In this document: positions 1-11,425 of the stretch, one piece after another
How the letters are laid out: each line of letters opens with the position of its first letter
Numbering within the stretch: the first letter of the stretch is position 1
DNA from: Acanthopleura granulata
Taxonomy: Eukaryota > Mollusca > Polyplacophora > Chitonida > Chitonidae
Reading direction: 5' to 3'
NCBI GenBank assembly: GCA_016165875.1
Contig: JABBOT010000031.1
Coordinates: 997,961-1,061,960 of the forward strand
Length of the DNA: 64,000 nt
Position numbers and translations under genes: made by a program
The notes under the pieces: generated by a model
Told to the model about the DNA's origin: nothing
Database searches by the model: none
The model's input: only the letters and a program-made list of their open reading frames with translations

Positions 1-170
1 GATCATTCATAGCACCTGACAAAACTCACTTTTTAAAGTCGCGGACAAAGCAGCCAGAGCTGGATTCGACCTCAGGTCAGTTGAGGGCCTGAAGATTTTA
101 GCGAGCAAGCGCTTTCACCATGTGACCTGCCTATCTCCTGTCCAATAAATTGAGCTATTAAATGTACAAT
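1..170 (-). repeat. tRNA-derived SINE fragment, minus strand
   Basis: Read on the minus strand there is an A-box-like stretch (GTGAAAGCGCTTGCTCGCT) followed by a pol III B-box-like GAGGTCGAATCCAGC at about 68-83. This is the tRNA-like head common to molluscan SINEs. The copy runs off the window edge and no A-rich tail is seen, so it is a fragment. Confidence 0.45.
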
Positions 171-2059
171 GAGTAAGTTTTACAAAATAACAAAAACTAT
201 CGCCAACAGACTGTGCTGGTATAAAAATCTGTGTAAATCTGTATATACGGGGTTTTGTACGTACTTATAAAAGTAAACCAGAAAGCCAAGTGATAAAATT
301 TTTTTTACACATTACATCTTGCACATTGTTTCGATAGGCGTCTTTATATAAGCTAGGTGTAGGTGAATGCATGTAGCTATAAAGAAGACAACTTTTACAT
401 AAACGTTTAGAATGTGTTCTGGATGTAAACATGTAACACGCCGACTGGCATTCATGCATGCATATAAATACGTCTCTTGTGTATTTGTGTACATCTCTGC
501 ATGTATATACCTCTTATACATGATTTGATTTATTACACGGAAAGGTTATTTATCAACTCAAGCCCTGCAGAATGTAACATGCACACTAGTTGTCAGTTTT
601 TTCTTTGCACAATATGTATATACACGAAATGGAAAGAAGTCATGTTTATTTAATCGAATATACTCACCTATCTACTAACACAGCTTCAGGAGTCACAAAC
701 TGTCATTCGGGGGTGCATTAAGCGCGTTGTGTTTATGGAATAATTCGAAACATGTCTGCCTTTCCTAACGGGTGCACAGAATAATTTAGACCGACTATAA
801 TTATATGTATCATGACTGTCTTCACAGGTGAACTGCGTGCCGTATTACCTACGGTATAAAGTGTACAGCGGGCTTCAATTCAAGGCAAAACTTTAGTTAC
901 ATTTTAGTATCTGTCTCCGAAATGATATTCTTTTTTTTTTTTACCATCTTTTCCCAAGATTCTTTGTGGTTCTCGATGCTTTGAATCCAGTTGCTCAAGA
1001 GTGCAGAAGAAGTAAAGACTTTAGTTTGGACTGATTTTATGTTTTAGAATAAGACAGGTGCTAGGATTTAGGTTTGGCTTAACTTGTAATGTATACAGTT
1101 TTGGCCCCTGGTAAATTCTCTAGTGACATCCACACTGACTTTTCTTTTTCTTTCCTTTACTTTTAGTTTCTTTATATTATGCTTTCCAATGTTTGAAACT
1201 GATTGTCACTTCAGACTGTCTTTTATGTGTATACGACAAACTCCTGCATGAAGTGTTCGCTATACTTCATGTGATGCTGTGTATTTTTCCCCATGCAAGT
1301 ATGAGCACAGTTATATAAATCAATCTGGTACGACGCGGCTTTAAAGCTACATTGATAGTTCCGTTACATAACGAAGTTTCATATCAAATTCCGTTAAGTA
1401 ATAGAACCATAAATACTGAATTTTCAGGGACGCGTGTCTGACTCTGATAGAGTACGCCAGATATCTATGCCTAATGTTGGTTAAATTTAACCTAACTGAA
1501 AAATCAGAGCATCCTTAAAGGTTAAAAGTTACCGCTGATCCACAAATTCTGCGCCAATTGCATGATTCGTAGAATTAAACTAAGGTTACTAGGTGCATGG
1601 GAGAAGTATACGCCATGAGCAAATTCCTTTGTATATATATGCACGTACATAACAGGGAGTAATTTACACTTATTTACATAAATTACTCGAGCCTATTGAC
1701 TTCATTGCGAGTAAGGATTCGCACCTGGCCTTGGGTGATGTTGTATAATACGATTATTTGTTTGAGGTTTAACGGTGCCCTCGACGGTTTTGAAGTCATA
1801 TCAAGATGTTCACGGACCCCTTCAAGTTGGGCTCAATACCGACAAATTTATAATGATACATCACTGGAACACAATGTTGAGCACCCCGGGCAGAGCCTCT
1901 CACTCGTGGCAAAAGGCTATTTATACCTAATACATGTAGATTAATAATAAATAGTGTTCTGACGATTCTGTCACCCATGGTGTCACCGAAACACAGTGTA
2001 CCCGCACGGCACCTGCTAGACCAGTACTTGCACCGACACCTGCCTTATTGCTCAGTAAT
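171..2059. other. Intergenic, no gene recognised
   Basis: AT-rich sequence with only short chance reading frames (longest about 82 codons at 1696-1944, without coding character). A T-run lies near 930-941. I see no convincing repeat family or RNA gene. Confidence 0.6.
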
Positions 2060-2160
2060 TTTCGCCGGGCTCTGCCCGGTTTCTTTCCACCATAATGCTG
2101 GGGTATAAGTGAAATATTCTAGAGTACATCGTAAAACACCAATCGGATAAATAAATAAAT
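2060..2160 (+). repeat. SINE-A 3' fragment
   Basis: It carries the 3' body of the family I call SINE-A here: GGGCTCTGCCCGG, then CCACCATAATGCTGG, a GTATAAGTGAAATATTCT segment, GTAAAACACCAAT and an (AAAT)n tail. The tRNA head and middle are missing, as expected of a 5'-truncated retroposed copy. Confidence 0.75.
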
Positions 2161-2189
2161 AGACACTTTGGAGCAGGTCGAGGTCGACT

Positions 2190-2445
2190 GATTATCAGAC
2201 TTTTGTTTCAATCGGTATGACACACGAGTTATGAGTTCAAATCTGGCTTTGGACATTGGTGATTCCTCCACTCTTTGTGATAAGGCTTGGTGACATGAAA
2301 TCGGCTGTATACGCGGTCTGACGTTCGTTGAAGATCAACAGCCGTTCACATCTGCACGCCTCTAGTGACTAAGTTTGCCTGTGACTTGCCAAAGGTTCGG
2401 GGTTTACCATGTGTACCCCATTTCTCCCTCTCATAAAACCATTCG
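2190..2445 (+). repeat. SINE-B copy, diverged
   Basis: The segment aligns by eye with 38238-38560. Shared landmarks are GACACACGAG, a B-box-like GAGTTCAAATCTGG and, further on, a GTG-ACTTGCCAAAGG..GGTTTACC body. It is tRNA-derived in its first half. It is more decayed than the 38-kb copy and has no clear tail. Confidence 0.55.
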
Positions 2446-2871
2446 CTATTCGTTTATTATAGTAAACATGTGATATGATTTTATGGTAAACGTTTTCACA
2501 TATCCTGCTATTTTACAAGACATAATTATTGTAATGCTTGAATTTACCGATATTAACGACCATATTATTTACGGTTTACTAATAAACTCATCTCTTTAAT
2601 CCATCTCCCGCATAACGTTTATGAACAAACACCTGGGTGCGTTTATTAAGTGTAACAGATATTTGTTTATGTTTCCATTTATAAACTAAGGACTCAGCTT
2701 TATAGTGTGCAGAACATACAATTTAAAGAATTTTGTCACCTGCTGCACCAGTACTCAGAATCATGTAATATTTAATAACATTTAGATAAATTGTACAGCA
2801 TATTATATCTTGTCATTCTTTCATTCCTCTTCTTTTTAATTTCGACTATTCGCTTGCCTCGCTGCATTTGT

Positions 2872-2895
2872 TATATATATATATATATATATATA
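2872..2895. repeat. (TA)n microsatellite
   Basis: Uninterrupted TA dinucleotides about 100 bp downstream of the stop of the minus-strand Mab-21-like gene, so probably inside its 3' UTR or just beyond it. Confidence 0.9.
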
Positions 2896-2996
2896 AGTAT
2901 ATATTATTCTTTTTAAATATGTGACAGTAGCTCAAGTGACAAAAAACCGCTCTGCAAAACATAAATATTTTGCTATAGTTAACAGCGTTTCTCATG

Positions 2997-4888
2997 TTAT
3001 TGCACAGGACAGCAGTCTTTGCCTCTTGGTAATCTTTTAGCGCCAGTTCGTGTTTTCCCCTTGGCTCTGGGGCTAGTGTTGGCATTGGCATCTGTATTAT
3101 TTGGTAGCGTTGTTGTTGCTGTTGTTGTTATTGCTGTTTCTCTTGTGAGTTGCTTTGGTGAAACCTTCGGCGAAGGTTTGCTCCCTGTCTTCGGAGGAGT
3201 TGAGGCTTTTGTTGGAATTTTGAGCTTCGAATGAGAACTTTTGGAAGACACGGATGAGATAACAGATGGGGGCCTCTTTGGTGGGTTATTTGTACTATTT
3301 GCAGGGGCTGGGGGCTTAGCAGCTTTCGCCTTTTGTTGAGCTTGTCTTACGGAGACACGACGCTTCTCCTTGGGTGGGGGTAACACGCTACTGTCAGTCT
3401 CTATCGAGCTCATCCGTCCGTCACGCCACATCCGGGGAACACGGCACTGGAAAATTTCCTCCAGCATGATGACTAGATCTCCGATTTGGTCCGGAAATGT
3501 CCACTCGTTGTTGCACAATTTACTGAAGTACGGCACTAGATACGTCGTGATATCGGCGTGTTTCGAGAACTCCGAAAGAACGCCTTTATCTAAAATCCGG
3601 CAATGGAATTTTTCGTTTGTGTACACTTCGTCTTGGCTCAAGAAACTGGATTTGCTTGGGTCAAAATAATAAGCATTGGACGTGTAGAGAGGAAGTGCCG
3701 CCATTCCTGGCAATAGAAACAGATTCACAGCTTCGTCCTCTGCACACCTTTCCAATAGCAACAACACTTCCACGAGTCTCTCGTGTAGCCGTGAAGGCGC
3801 CCAGAGTTTGGCGCTCTTCCGGTAAGCGCACAAGTACATGACTATATTAAGAATCACGTGAGATGGCACCATCGTCTTCCAAATTTTGTCTTGAAATATA
3901 TGCGGGAAGAAAATAGCGATCGTTCGTTTTGCCAGTTGGTATGTATGAGCAACGCCCGTGCCTTTGAAGTCACTGGTAACCACTGACGTCATGTTGGCAT
4001 CTAGAGATACCATGCAGCTTTTTAATTCGTCCTGACACACAATGGCGAATATCTGAGAATCCCGGTCTCTTAGATAACTGAGCGTGTAATTTTGCAAAGG
4101 TACTTTGGTAATTTTGTCTGGGTGACTCTCATCCCAAGACGTAGAAAGATTTTGGCGATTTATTGGAAGAACAAAACACACGTTAAACGTCACTTTGATG
4201 TCGGCGGAATCCTCTCGGCTGACTATGAGATTAACTTGACGCGTCTTGCCCTCGGATGAGGGGCTGACGGAATCCAACTTCCAGCCGGCCTTCAGGTTTT
4301 TATCCAAAGCCCCTTCTAGGTCAGTGGAAAGTCTTTTCACAAGATTTACTTCTCGTTTCTCCTCTTTCAAGGTCAAATGAAGGACTGGGATGAGATCGGA
4401 CTCATCACATATTTCCACGTGCTCGATCGTCTCTGCCAACGCTGGCAGAGTTATTAGAAAATCCACGTCTTCAGTGACAAAGATTTTGGAACCATCCGCC
4501 ATTCCTCCGGTTGGCATTATTTCACACTTGCTAAACAAATCACAGTTCTCCTGCAGATATTCTCCCGCACCTTGCAAAATGTCCAAAATATCCACTCTTA
4601 AAGCGTAGGTTTCGTCGCCAAATTCTGGTAATGTCATGTTCACTAAAACGTGGAAGAATTTTTTACCTAGAGCCACTTTATCTAGAGAGTACATATCCCT
4701 GGCCGAATCACTCAGTCTAGATTTGGTCGACTTTTCCGGAGATTTCGTCGACAGTTTCAAACGCTTTTGCAGCACAGCGGATAACCTCTGCTTCCTGAAA
4801 GGATAATCCTCGTTCACGCTGTCGACTTTGAGCACCTCGGCGATGGTGTGACATTCGTCTTCCGTATACCATACAGGCGACCCTTTAC
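2997..4888 (-). CDS. Mab-21/cGAS-like nucleotidyltransferase-fold protein, MB21D2-like, 3' exon
   Basis: An uninterrupted frame of about 630 codons ending in TAA at 2997-2999. Numbering from the codon at 4893-4895: a nucleotidyltransferase signature GGMADGS (130-136) then EDVDFLITLPAL (142-153), giving D143-x-D145; a second strand pair at 231-244; and a C-terminal helical domain at about 315-410 (TYQLAKRTIAIFF, VPSHVILNIVMYL, ERLVEVLLLLERC) that matches the Mab-21 layout. The GG-x3-G and DF-x4-PAL pattern is closest to what I remember of MB21D2. The usual third acidic metal ligand appears to be Asn238. No cGAS-type zinc thumb is seen. Residues 505-626 are a Lys/Ser/Pro/Thr-rich, probably disordered tail ending basic, then Cys-Cys-Pro-Val-Gln, a CaaX-like terminus. 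The exon begins at a good splice acceptor (phase 1 after one base), so the true start lies in an unseen upstream exon. In-frame TTG at 4893 is intronic. Family sure; activity and localisation inferred. Confidence 0.85.
4431..4450. other. Perfect 8-bp inverted repeat inside the Mab-21-like exon
   Basis: CTCTGCCA-ACGC-TGGCAGAG lies in coding sequence just after the catalytic-motif region. It could form a short hairpin in DNA or mRNA, but may be chance. Confidence 0.5.
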
Positions 4889-4918
4889 CTGACAAAAGAA
4901 GATTAAATGGTTAAAATA
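4889..4918 (-). other. Splice acceptor of the Mab-21-like gene
   Basis: On the minus strand a branch-point-like TTAAC / TTTAAT is followed by CTTCTTTTGTCAG and then GTAAAGGG. The pyrimidine tract and CAG fit an animal 3' splice site. The AG ends at 4889 and the exon starts at 4888. This defines the 5' border of the long exon and rules out the TTG at 4893-4895 as a start. Confidence 0.75.
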
Positions 4919-5261
4919 CAGACTGATGGTAGGCTGAATTCTTTCCTACATGTTACCACCTATATAAACCATTTATAAACATATATTTCTCACATATTCC
5001 CTTAGTAACTGCTACTACAAGTGTCTTTGGAAATCAGTCTTGCGATTGTGGGCTTCATGGTTTACGACTGGCACACGAACGTTGAACTTGACGCTTACAT
5101 TCGTAACAAACACTTGTACATCAACTGTCAAACGCCATGGGCGTTCCGGATCAACAGTAACAAAATAAAAAAAAACCGATCGAAAAGAAACACCAATAAA
5201 CTAAGAAAGTATAAAAACTAAGAAAGTAGGGATAAGTCATATATTTACTTATTTAGCAAGG
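4919..5261. other. Intron or upstream sequence of the Mab-21-like gene
   Basis: Expected to be the intron before the long exon. I could not find the preceding exon or its donor. It is A-rich around 5165-5220. Confidence 0.4.
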
Positions 5262-5264
5262 TTG

Positions 5265-5445
5265 TACAAAGCTAGGTTCTACAAAGTATCGCTCTCTGCA
5301 GATGATGAGATGTTCACCAAAGAGCTCACGGTTTCGAATCCAGCCCAAGCTACTTCGGCTTTACGTCAGAAAATTACGTCAGGTGTAAAAATATTGTCGT
5401 TGCTGAACATCAATCAAATAAATCTATCAACAAACAATGCAAAGT
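5265..5445 (+). repeat. tRNA-derived SINE-like copy
   Basis: A strong B-box match, GGTTTCGAATCC (about 5330-5341), lies inside a tRNA-like head. It is followed downstream by a GTCGTTGCTGAACATCAATC tail segment and AAATAAAT. The middle is diverged, so the family is uncertain. Confidence 0.5.
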
Positions 5446-6067
5446 TTTATTGAAAGCAACACTAAAGTAAACCCTTAAGCATAGCATTTATTTCATTCAA
5501 AATCACCGTCTTCAGCTAAGAATAATCAACACCTAAAACTGTGTGCTTATTTCCGTTCTTATATTTTCCCGCAGATTTACTTTTCATCTATGTCATGTTA
5601 GAATATGATAAAGCTTAGGTGGATAGTGACAAACAGCACAGTTAAACTTGTGATAGCCTAGGTCAGTTTCATGCCCTCTAAAGGTTATTTTCAATCTGAG
5701 AAAAATAGTTGTCACATGACAAATATCTTTGGATACCATGGAAGGAGATGCTTGTTCCACCTTGTGCTTGTCATTGGTGAATTCACACCGGCTGCGAAGG
5801 AAATACCTTCGATGTCGCTGAATGAAATTCATTTCTGATTTTGGTCTCTGTTACCTGTCAATCTTTTCAAAAGCAAATCACTAGATGGCACGGTATAACA
5901 GTTAAATACCATTACCGGGCAGTGAATTTTGGAGATTCACCTGTTTCCACTGATCTCGGGATCTTGGAGGAAAAAAAATGGTACTTCATAAAGTGCGTTG
6001 GTGCAATGTAAATGGTTTACTGCGCGCATTGCGATTCTCTATCCCAAAATATAGTGGCCACCAATGA
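5446..6067. other. No gene recognised
   Basis: A 79-codon minus-strand frame (5593-5832) shows no recognisable domain. I see no repeat structure until the minisatellite that starts at 6068. Confidence 0.5.
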
Positions 6068-6543
6068 ATGAAAATTTCTTGAGTGTGCCCATAAACAACA
6101 ATCAAAATTCTTGAGTGTGCCCACAAACAACAAATCAAAATTCTTGAGTGTGCCCACAAACAACAATCAAAATTCTTGAGTGTGCCCACAAACAACAAAT
6201 CAAAATTCTTGAGTGTGCCCACAAACAACAATCAAAATTCTTGTGTGTGCCCACAAACAACAATCAAAATTCTTGAGTGTGGCAAAATTCTTGAGTGTGC
6301 CCACAAACAACAATCAAAATTCTTGAGTGTGCCCATAAACAACAATCAAAATTCTTGAGTGTGCCCACAAACAACAATCAAAATTCTTGAGTGTGCCCAC
6401 AAACAACAATCAAAATTCTTGAGTGTGCCCATAAACAACTATCAAAATTCATGAGTGTACCCATAAACAGCAATAAAAACTCTTGAGTGTACCCATAAAC
6501 AACAATAAAAATTCTTGAGTGTACCCACAAACAACAATAAAAA
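6068..6543. repeat. 32-bp minisatellite, about 15 copies
   Basis: The unit is AATTCTTGAGTGTGCCCAYA followed by AACAACAATCAA. Starts at 6076 and 6108 give a period of 32, with 33-bp variants (an extra A) and one truncated unit near 6283. Copies are nearly identical in the middle. They decay at the 3' end, where GTGCCC becomes GTACCC. It is open on both strands for 60-80 codons only because of the repeat. Confidence 0.95.
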
Positions 6544-6842
6544 TTTAAAAGCTTCATTTCACAACTAGTCTTTTTCTCTTTTTCTTTTATTTACTGATTA
6601 AGGAAATCAGTATTCATGGCAGGCTGATGTGTCACACATAAAGGTTTAAAATCACACTAAGAACATCGTTTTCTGAGTGTTTAACACACACCGGACACTG
6701 TGGGGTACTACAGGAAGGAACAAACAAGCTGTGGGCGGCTATGTTTCGGGCGGGAAGAATTTTTTTTTTATGCGTTCAACATGGTTGTTCCGGAAATTTT
6801 GTGTACGTTACTGAAACGTCTGTGGGAACTTACAATTCTTGC

Positions 6843-7256
6843 GGGATGTAGGTCTAACTGACGCATCCCCTATAACCTCCTTTTGTGGTCGATGTAGGTG
6901 TAACTGACAAAGCACCTTTAGTCCCCGATCTTAGCGCATGCAGATGTAGCTGACACTGCACCTATATATACCCGCCCTTTAGAAGCCGTGTGTGTGACTG
7001 ATAAAACAACTGTAACCACAGACTTCACCGGATTTTGATGTAACTGACAACACGCCCATAAAACTCTCGATTTTACCGTTTAAATATGCAACTGACACAG
7101 CACAACCTTAATACCCCAGGCTTTTTTGGTTGTAAATATAACTGACACAGCACCTATAACCCACGAACTTAGCGTATGTGGATGTAACTGACACTCTACC
7201 TGTATACTCTCTATTTTAATGTATGAATGCGTAACTGACAAAGCACCTATGGTCAC
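6843..7256. repeat. Degenerate minisatellite, period about 58 bp, 7 copies
   Basis: The recurring core is GATGTAACTGACAAAGCACC followed by TATA-C-CCCGA-TTTAGCGTATG. The core TAACTGAC is seen seven times at irregular spacing. Copies are strongly diverged, so this is an old array. Confidence 0.75.
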
Positions 7257-7826
7257 TTCATCAGAAAGCTAACACGCATGGAAATGAGTGCTGCTTTCAC
7301 AACCACGTGTCGGTCGGAAGCCATTCATATACCTCAGTCTTAATCAAAAGACTTTTACAGTTATGCACACCGTAGGATATCATATAACAAGTTTTAGTAT
7401 CAATCTAATATTGACACTACACGACAAAGGGCCTTTTTACACATGCAACAGACATAAAGTGCACTCTATATTCCACGGAAAAGCAATTTGCGACCTTGGT
7501 TAAACACAACCTTAAGAAAACAAGCACTTATATAGCCGTATAGGTACAATATGTGTGTATTCACGGGTGCGAATGATAGACGTCCCACTCTATATACTGA
7601 ACACCAATATTGACAAAAGGTAGCCAAATCTGTCCGTAAATGATAACCCTGGAAGCGGGATATATCTGTCAGCTCTATACACAGTTAAGGGGTCGACCAT
7701 GTTCTCATGTGCCTCCTACATACATGTTATTTGTTTATATAAATAATACCTTCTTAACATATTAAGTTGTGCCTCGATGAAGTGCATATACTGTTTTAAA
7801 ATGTGGCACATGTTTTGCCTTTAAAG
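7257..7826. other. No gene recognised
   Basis: A 71-codon frame at 7288-7503 has no coding character. Nothing else is evident. Confidence 0.5.
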
Positions 7827-7956
7827 AGATAAACAGTCTGACAGCAAACTGCGGATAGTCGTAGGTTTCCCCCGGGCTTTACCTAGCTTCCTCTCAACAT
7901 CGTATAAATGAGATGTTCCAATAGAAATAAATTAATTAATCAATAAGATAAACAGT
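7827..7956 (+). mobile_element. SINE-A 3' fragment with 11-bp target-site duplication
   Basis: The body reads CTGCGGATAGTCGTAGG, CCCCCGGGCTTTACCTAGC, then ATCGTATAAATGAGATGTTC and a short A/T-rich tail. It is flanked by the identical direct repeat AGATAAACAGT at 7827-7837 and 7946-7956. Truncation at the 5' side plus a target-site duplication is typical of LINE-driven retroposition. Confidence 0.7.
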
Positions 7957-9744
7957 TAGTCAGACAACTGAGGGACGTCATATAAGTAAAACATTTTGGA
8001 ATACATACGGCGCAAAAAATATAGCAGAGCAAAATGTTTGTCTTTTTTCACAATTACAATTGCGTAACATAGTATCTTCGCTTATATATAGCCGCTATTT
8101 CATGTATGTATACTACTTTAGAGCTCACGAACGCATTTCAAACCACACTTAACGTGTGTCTCATAAAGATGTATAACATACCCATGGCATTTATACGGAT
8201 AAATCTGAAGGTTGTTTAATCATTATATAGTCATATAATAGATCAATAATATGTGAAGACGTTTATCGGATTTGAAAAGCATCGACATTGTTTATGGGGG
8301 GGGGGGGGGGGGTCCTAAAAAAATATGTTCGTAATGATATTCCATACATGCTTATGAGACCACGTGGATTTATTCACCTCTTGCACGGACTGAGTATAGG
8401 GCGAAACATGTATATGGAGCCTGGTTTCAGCAGTGGAATATTGTATGTGCTCTTCCCGGTCAGTAAACAGTCCCTTCGCGGGGTTATTCATGTGACTGGG
8501 GCGCTCAGATAATAGGTCTAATTACAGCGTTACTGTAACCGGGTTTGCCACCTTACCTGAGGACGGTGCCGTGGCTGTGCACTTTGTGTACACCTCATAC
8601 CGCCAGTCTTCAAAGGGCCAGGTAGGTCGACGACATGTCACCTGGTATAGCGTCTCTTCCACATCTTCCGCCATCGTGCATCCCCCGATGTTTTCTCACA
8701 GGTCCGCGCCAAGCCCGGTCCCTCCTGAAAACAGGGTGTAGCCAAATTTTTTTTTTACCTCATCTTTCTCACATGCGAGTTTTACCACAACTAACAATTA
8801 ACAAACAAAATACACAGGATGGTCCTCTGAAGTGTCAAAGTTCAGTACATGTGTACTGAGCAACTTATCATTCAACCGATACATTCTGTAACAAAACGTT
8901 ACCATGACGACGAATCAGGGTCGTAATCCCACAGAATTAAACACAGGTTCGTTTCAGTGGAAAACAAATCTCTGATACAAAAACTAAAGTACATGTACCA
9001 GTTTATATTCAAGTATTGTGTATATAATGTCTTTCACTGACGTCTTACACAGAGTTTTCACTGCCGGACACTGGAAACACGTTCTTGAGCTAGGTATTAA
9101 ACAACAAGCAAATAAATAAGAAAACAATTGTAGTTTTTAACATAAGAATCCTGTGCAAATGCTGACACGTGAACGTTTTACTCACTGATTCACCGATTCC
9201 TTTATCATTTGATTGCCCAAGTAAGAATTATAATTTTGGTTGTTTACTGGCGATTTAAAAAAAAAGCGAATTTAATACAATCCAATTATTAACCTGCTTA
9301 CTTGCGAATTGCTTTCTGCTGTAGATTGTGATGAACAATGGACAAAACCTAACAAAACATCTTGTCTTTTTATCCACAGGTAAATGTCAGGTACATCCCG
9401 AGTATTTCGAAACGACTGTCCTGCTAGCTCTCCCAGCTCAGTCATATGTAATGTAAAGCTGGTATATCCAGGTCTATATGTACATCAGGACATTACTGTT
9501 TGCTAGCTTGACTGTAACAATGGCTTCAGTGTTGGCGGAGGGAGCAGTCCACTCCTAAAGTGTATAGTCTGAATGATTATCGCCATTCCCGTTACTCGGC
9601 CCTCGTTTGAACACATAGGGCCTAACCCAGTTAAGGGGTATGCATATAGGCATCATTGTTATCCATTTATACGGATAGGCATAAGGCTTGTGTGGACATT
9701 TTCAAAGGCAGTGTAAGTGAGGTGAAATATGTTGTAGTTGACTT
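7957..9744. other. No gene recognised; G17 run inside
   Basis: A run of 17 G occurs at 8296-8312. Frames at 8288-8512 and 8635-8859 are short and without domains. A pyrimidine tract plus CAG near 8700 resembles a splice acceptor, but I could not build an exon. Confidence 0.45.
8296..8312. repeat. Poly-G run (17)
   Basis: Seventeen consecutive G on the plus strand, preceded by TTTAT. It is able to form an intramolecular G-quadruplex. The length may be affected by sequencing. Confidence 0.9.
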
Positions 9745-9754
9745 AGATGATAAC

Positions 9755-10160
9755 TCTAGAGGGAGAATAACTCTAAACATGGAGAATAACTATGGACTTC
9801 GAGAATAACTTTAAACATGGGGAAGAACCATGGACTTTGAGAATAACTTTAAGCATGGATAATACTTATGGACTTCGAGAATAACTCTAAGCAAGGAGAA
9901 TAACTATGGACTTGGAAAATAACTTCAAACAAGGAGAATAACTATGGACTTGGATAATAACTTTTAACACCGAGAATAACTATGGACTTGGAGAACAGCT
10001 CTGGCATTGCTGCTTTCGTTCTACTCTCAATGGTGTACTTTTGTAGTGGGATAGTAACTGTAGACATGGTAACTTGGATTGTAATTTTGGACTTGGGTTC
10101 TCTTTGTAATAACTGTGGAATGGGATAGTTAGTTTGGATTTGGATAGTGACATTTTTATC
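9755..10160. repeat. 19-bp minisatellite with 38-bp alternation
   Basis: Two 19-mers alternate: GAGAATAACTCTAAACATG and GAGAATAACTATGGACTTC. The first 250 bp (9755-10000) are regular. After that the motif decays into GGATAGTAACT / GGACTTGG variants to about 10160. The alternation is a small higher-order repeat. Confidence 0.85.
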
Positions 10161-10391
10161 CACGCTAGGTGGTCTTTTTTCGTGCTCTGTAAGTCTTTCA
10201 TACTCTTTGAATCACTGGTTCTTAAAATCTGCTTAATATACTCAATTTCACGATTTCAAACCGTGATGTAAAGTTGAGTAAAATAGGTTGCCAAATTGCA
10301 GGGGCCCCTTCAAGCCAGGGTCTCTATTATCTCAAAAAAGCATTCTAAAACATATAAATATGATTCCACAACTATCTAACATAAGAACAGA

Positions 10392-10600
10392 GGCCTGGTA
10401 AATGTAAGATTTCACCAACTGACGAACACAAGAATCCAAAGCTCGTAAAGAAACGATTTCTAACTCGTCAAATACAAGATTTGAAGCCTCTTAAGTGTAA
10501 CATCTCAAACCTTTCAAGTATAACATTCAAAGCCTGGTAATTCTAAAATCTCAAAACTGGTAAGTGTGAGACTTTTTGATCCGACGAATGTGACATTGCA
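10392..10600. repeat. Degenerate minisatellite, period about 27 bp
   Basis: The recurrent core is CCTGGTAAGTGTAAGATTTCAAA with many substitutions, in about seven copies. It lies 230 bp after the 19-bp array but has an unrelated unit. Confidence 0.6.
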
Positions 10601-10632
10601 ACAATACTGAACATTCACGCCAAGCATAATAT

Positions 10633-10686
10633 CATTTGTAAGTAAAGTGATCATTTGTAAGTAAAGTGATCATTTGTAAGTAAAGT
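10633..10686. repeat. 19-bp unit, three perfect copies
   Basis: CATTTGTAAGTAAAGTGAT is repeated head to tail almost three times with no mismatch, so it is recent compared with the neighbouring arrays. Confidence 0.95.
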
Positions 10687-11301
10687 TCTATAACAGGAAA
10701 AATAATTGCATGATTCACAGTTTCGCCTAAAATTTAACACAATCTTTGAACGTTCATTATAAACAGGCAATTCAACAAAAAGGGCTTAACCATGTCGATA
10801 TCTTTCCTATCGGGAACAAGGAACTGAAGACTTCCTGGTAGGAAAGCAAGCAAGTCAATGGGAGATCCAATATATGAGACGAGCTTTATTGTTAATACAT
10901 GAAGGACAACAGTATAGAGTGTAAAACCAGAATAGTGACCACGTTATGATAGTTGGAAGTTGACGGCGACATGATGATGTTGAAATACGACCGCTTGTCA
11001 ATTTACCTCAGTGGAAGTGTTATTCTAACTGTTCAGGTAGACGGTTAAACAGATCTAGAATTGCTCAAAATGCTATGTTGTCGTTACGTTTAATAAACAA
11101 ATAACAGGAAAGCAGTGTAAGGGACTCAGTCAACGTATTTTGGGGAAGAGCAATCCAGCAGGCCTTTTAGCATTGTGAATTAATCCAGCAAAGATTTAAG
11201 GACAAAGAGGTGATGTTGTCATTTTTAATTAATGCATGGGTCAAGTGAAGATCTTTACTATCAATGGCTATTAACCTTGGTTCTCTGACCATAAGACGTC
11301 C
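10687..11301. other. No gene recognised
   Basis: Unstructured AT-rich sequence with no frame above 60 codons. Confidence 0.5.
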
Positions 11302-11425
11302 TATTTATTTATTTATTTGATTGGTGTTTTCCACCTTAATCAAGAATATTTCACTTATACGCATTATGGTGGGAGGAAACCAGGCAGAGCACGGGGGAAA
11401 CCCACCATCATCCTCAGTTTGTCTG
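11302..11425 (-). repeat. SINE-A copy, 5'-truncated, minus strand
   Basis: On the plus strand it starts with (TATT)n, then TGATTGGTGTTTT, AATCAAGAATATTTCACTTA, ATTATGGTGGGAGGAAACC and GGGGGAAACCCACCATCATC. This is the reverse complement of the SINE-A 3' half. It ends before the tRNA head. Confidence 0.8.

Noticed and set aside
3019..4608. Plus-strand frames of 71-99 codons opposite the Mab-21-like exon
   Set aside because: Antisense shadows of the real coding frame with no independent features.
4890..4895. TTG at 4893-4895 as the start of the Mab-21-like protein
   Set aside because: It lies inside a clear intron-acceptor sequence; the exon starts at 4888.
6068..6543. CRISPR-like look of the 32-bp repeat array
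   Set aside because: Units are head to tail without unique spacers, and the genome is eukaryotic.
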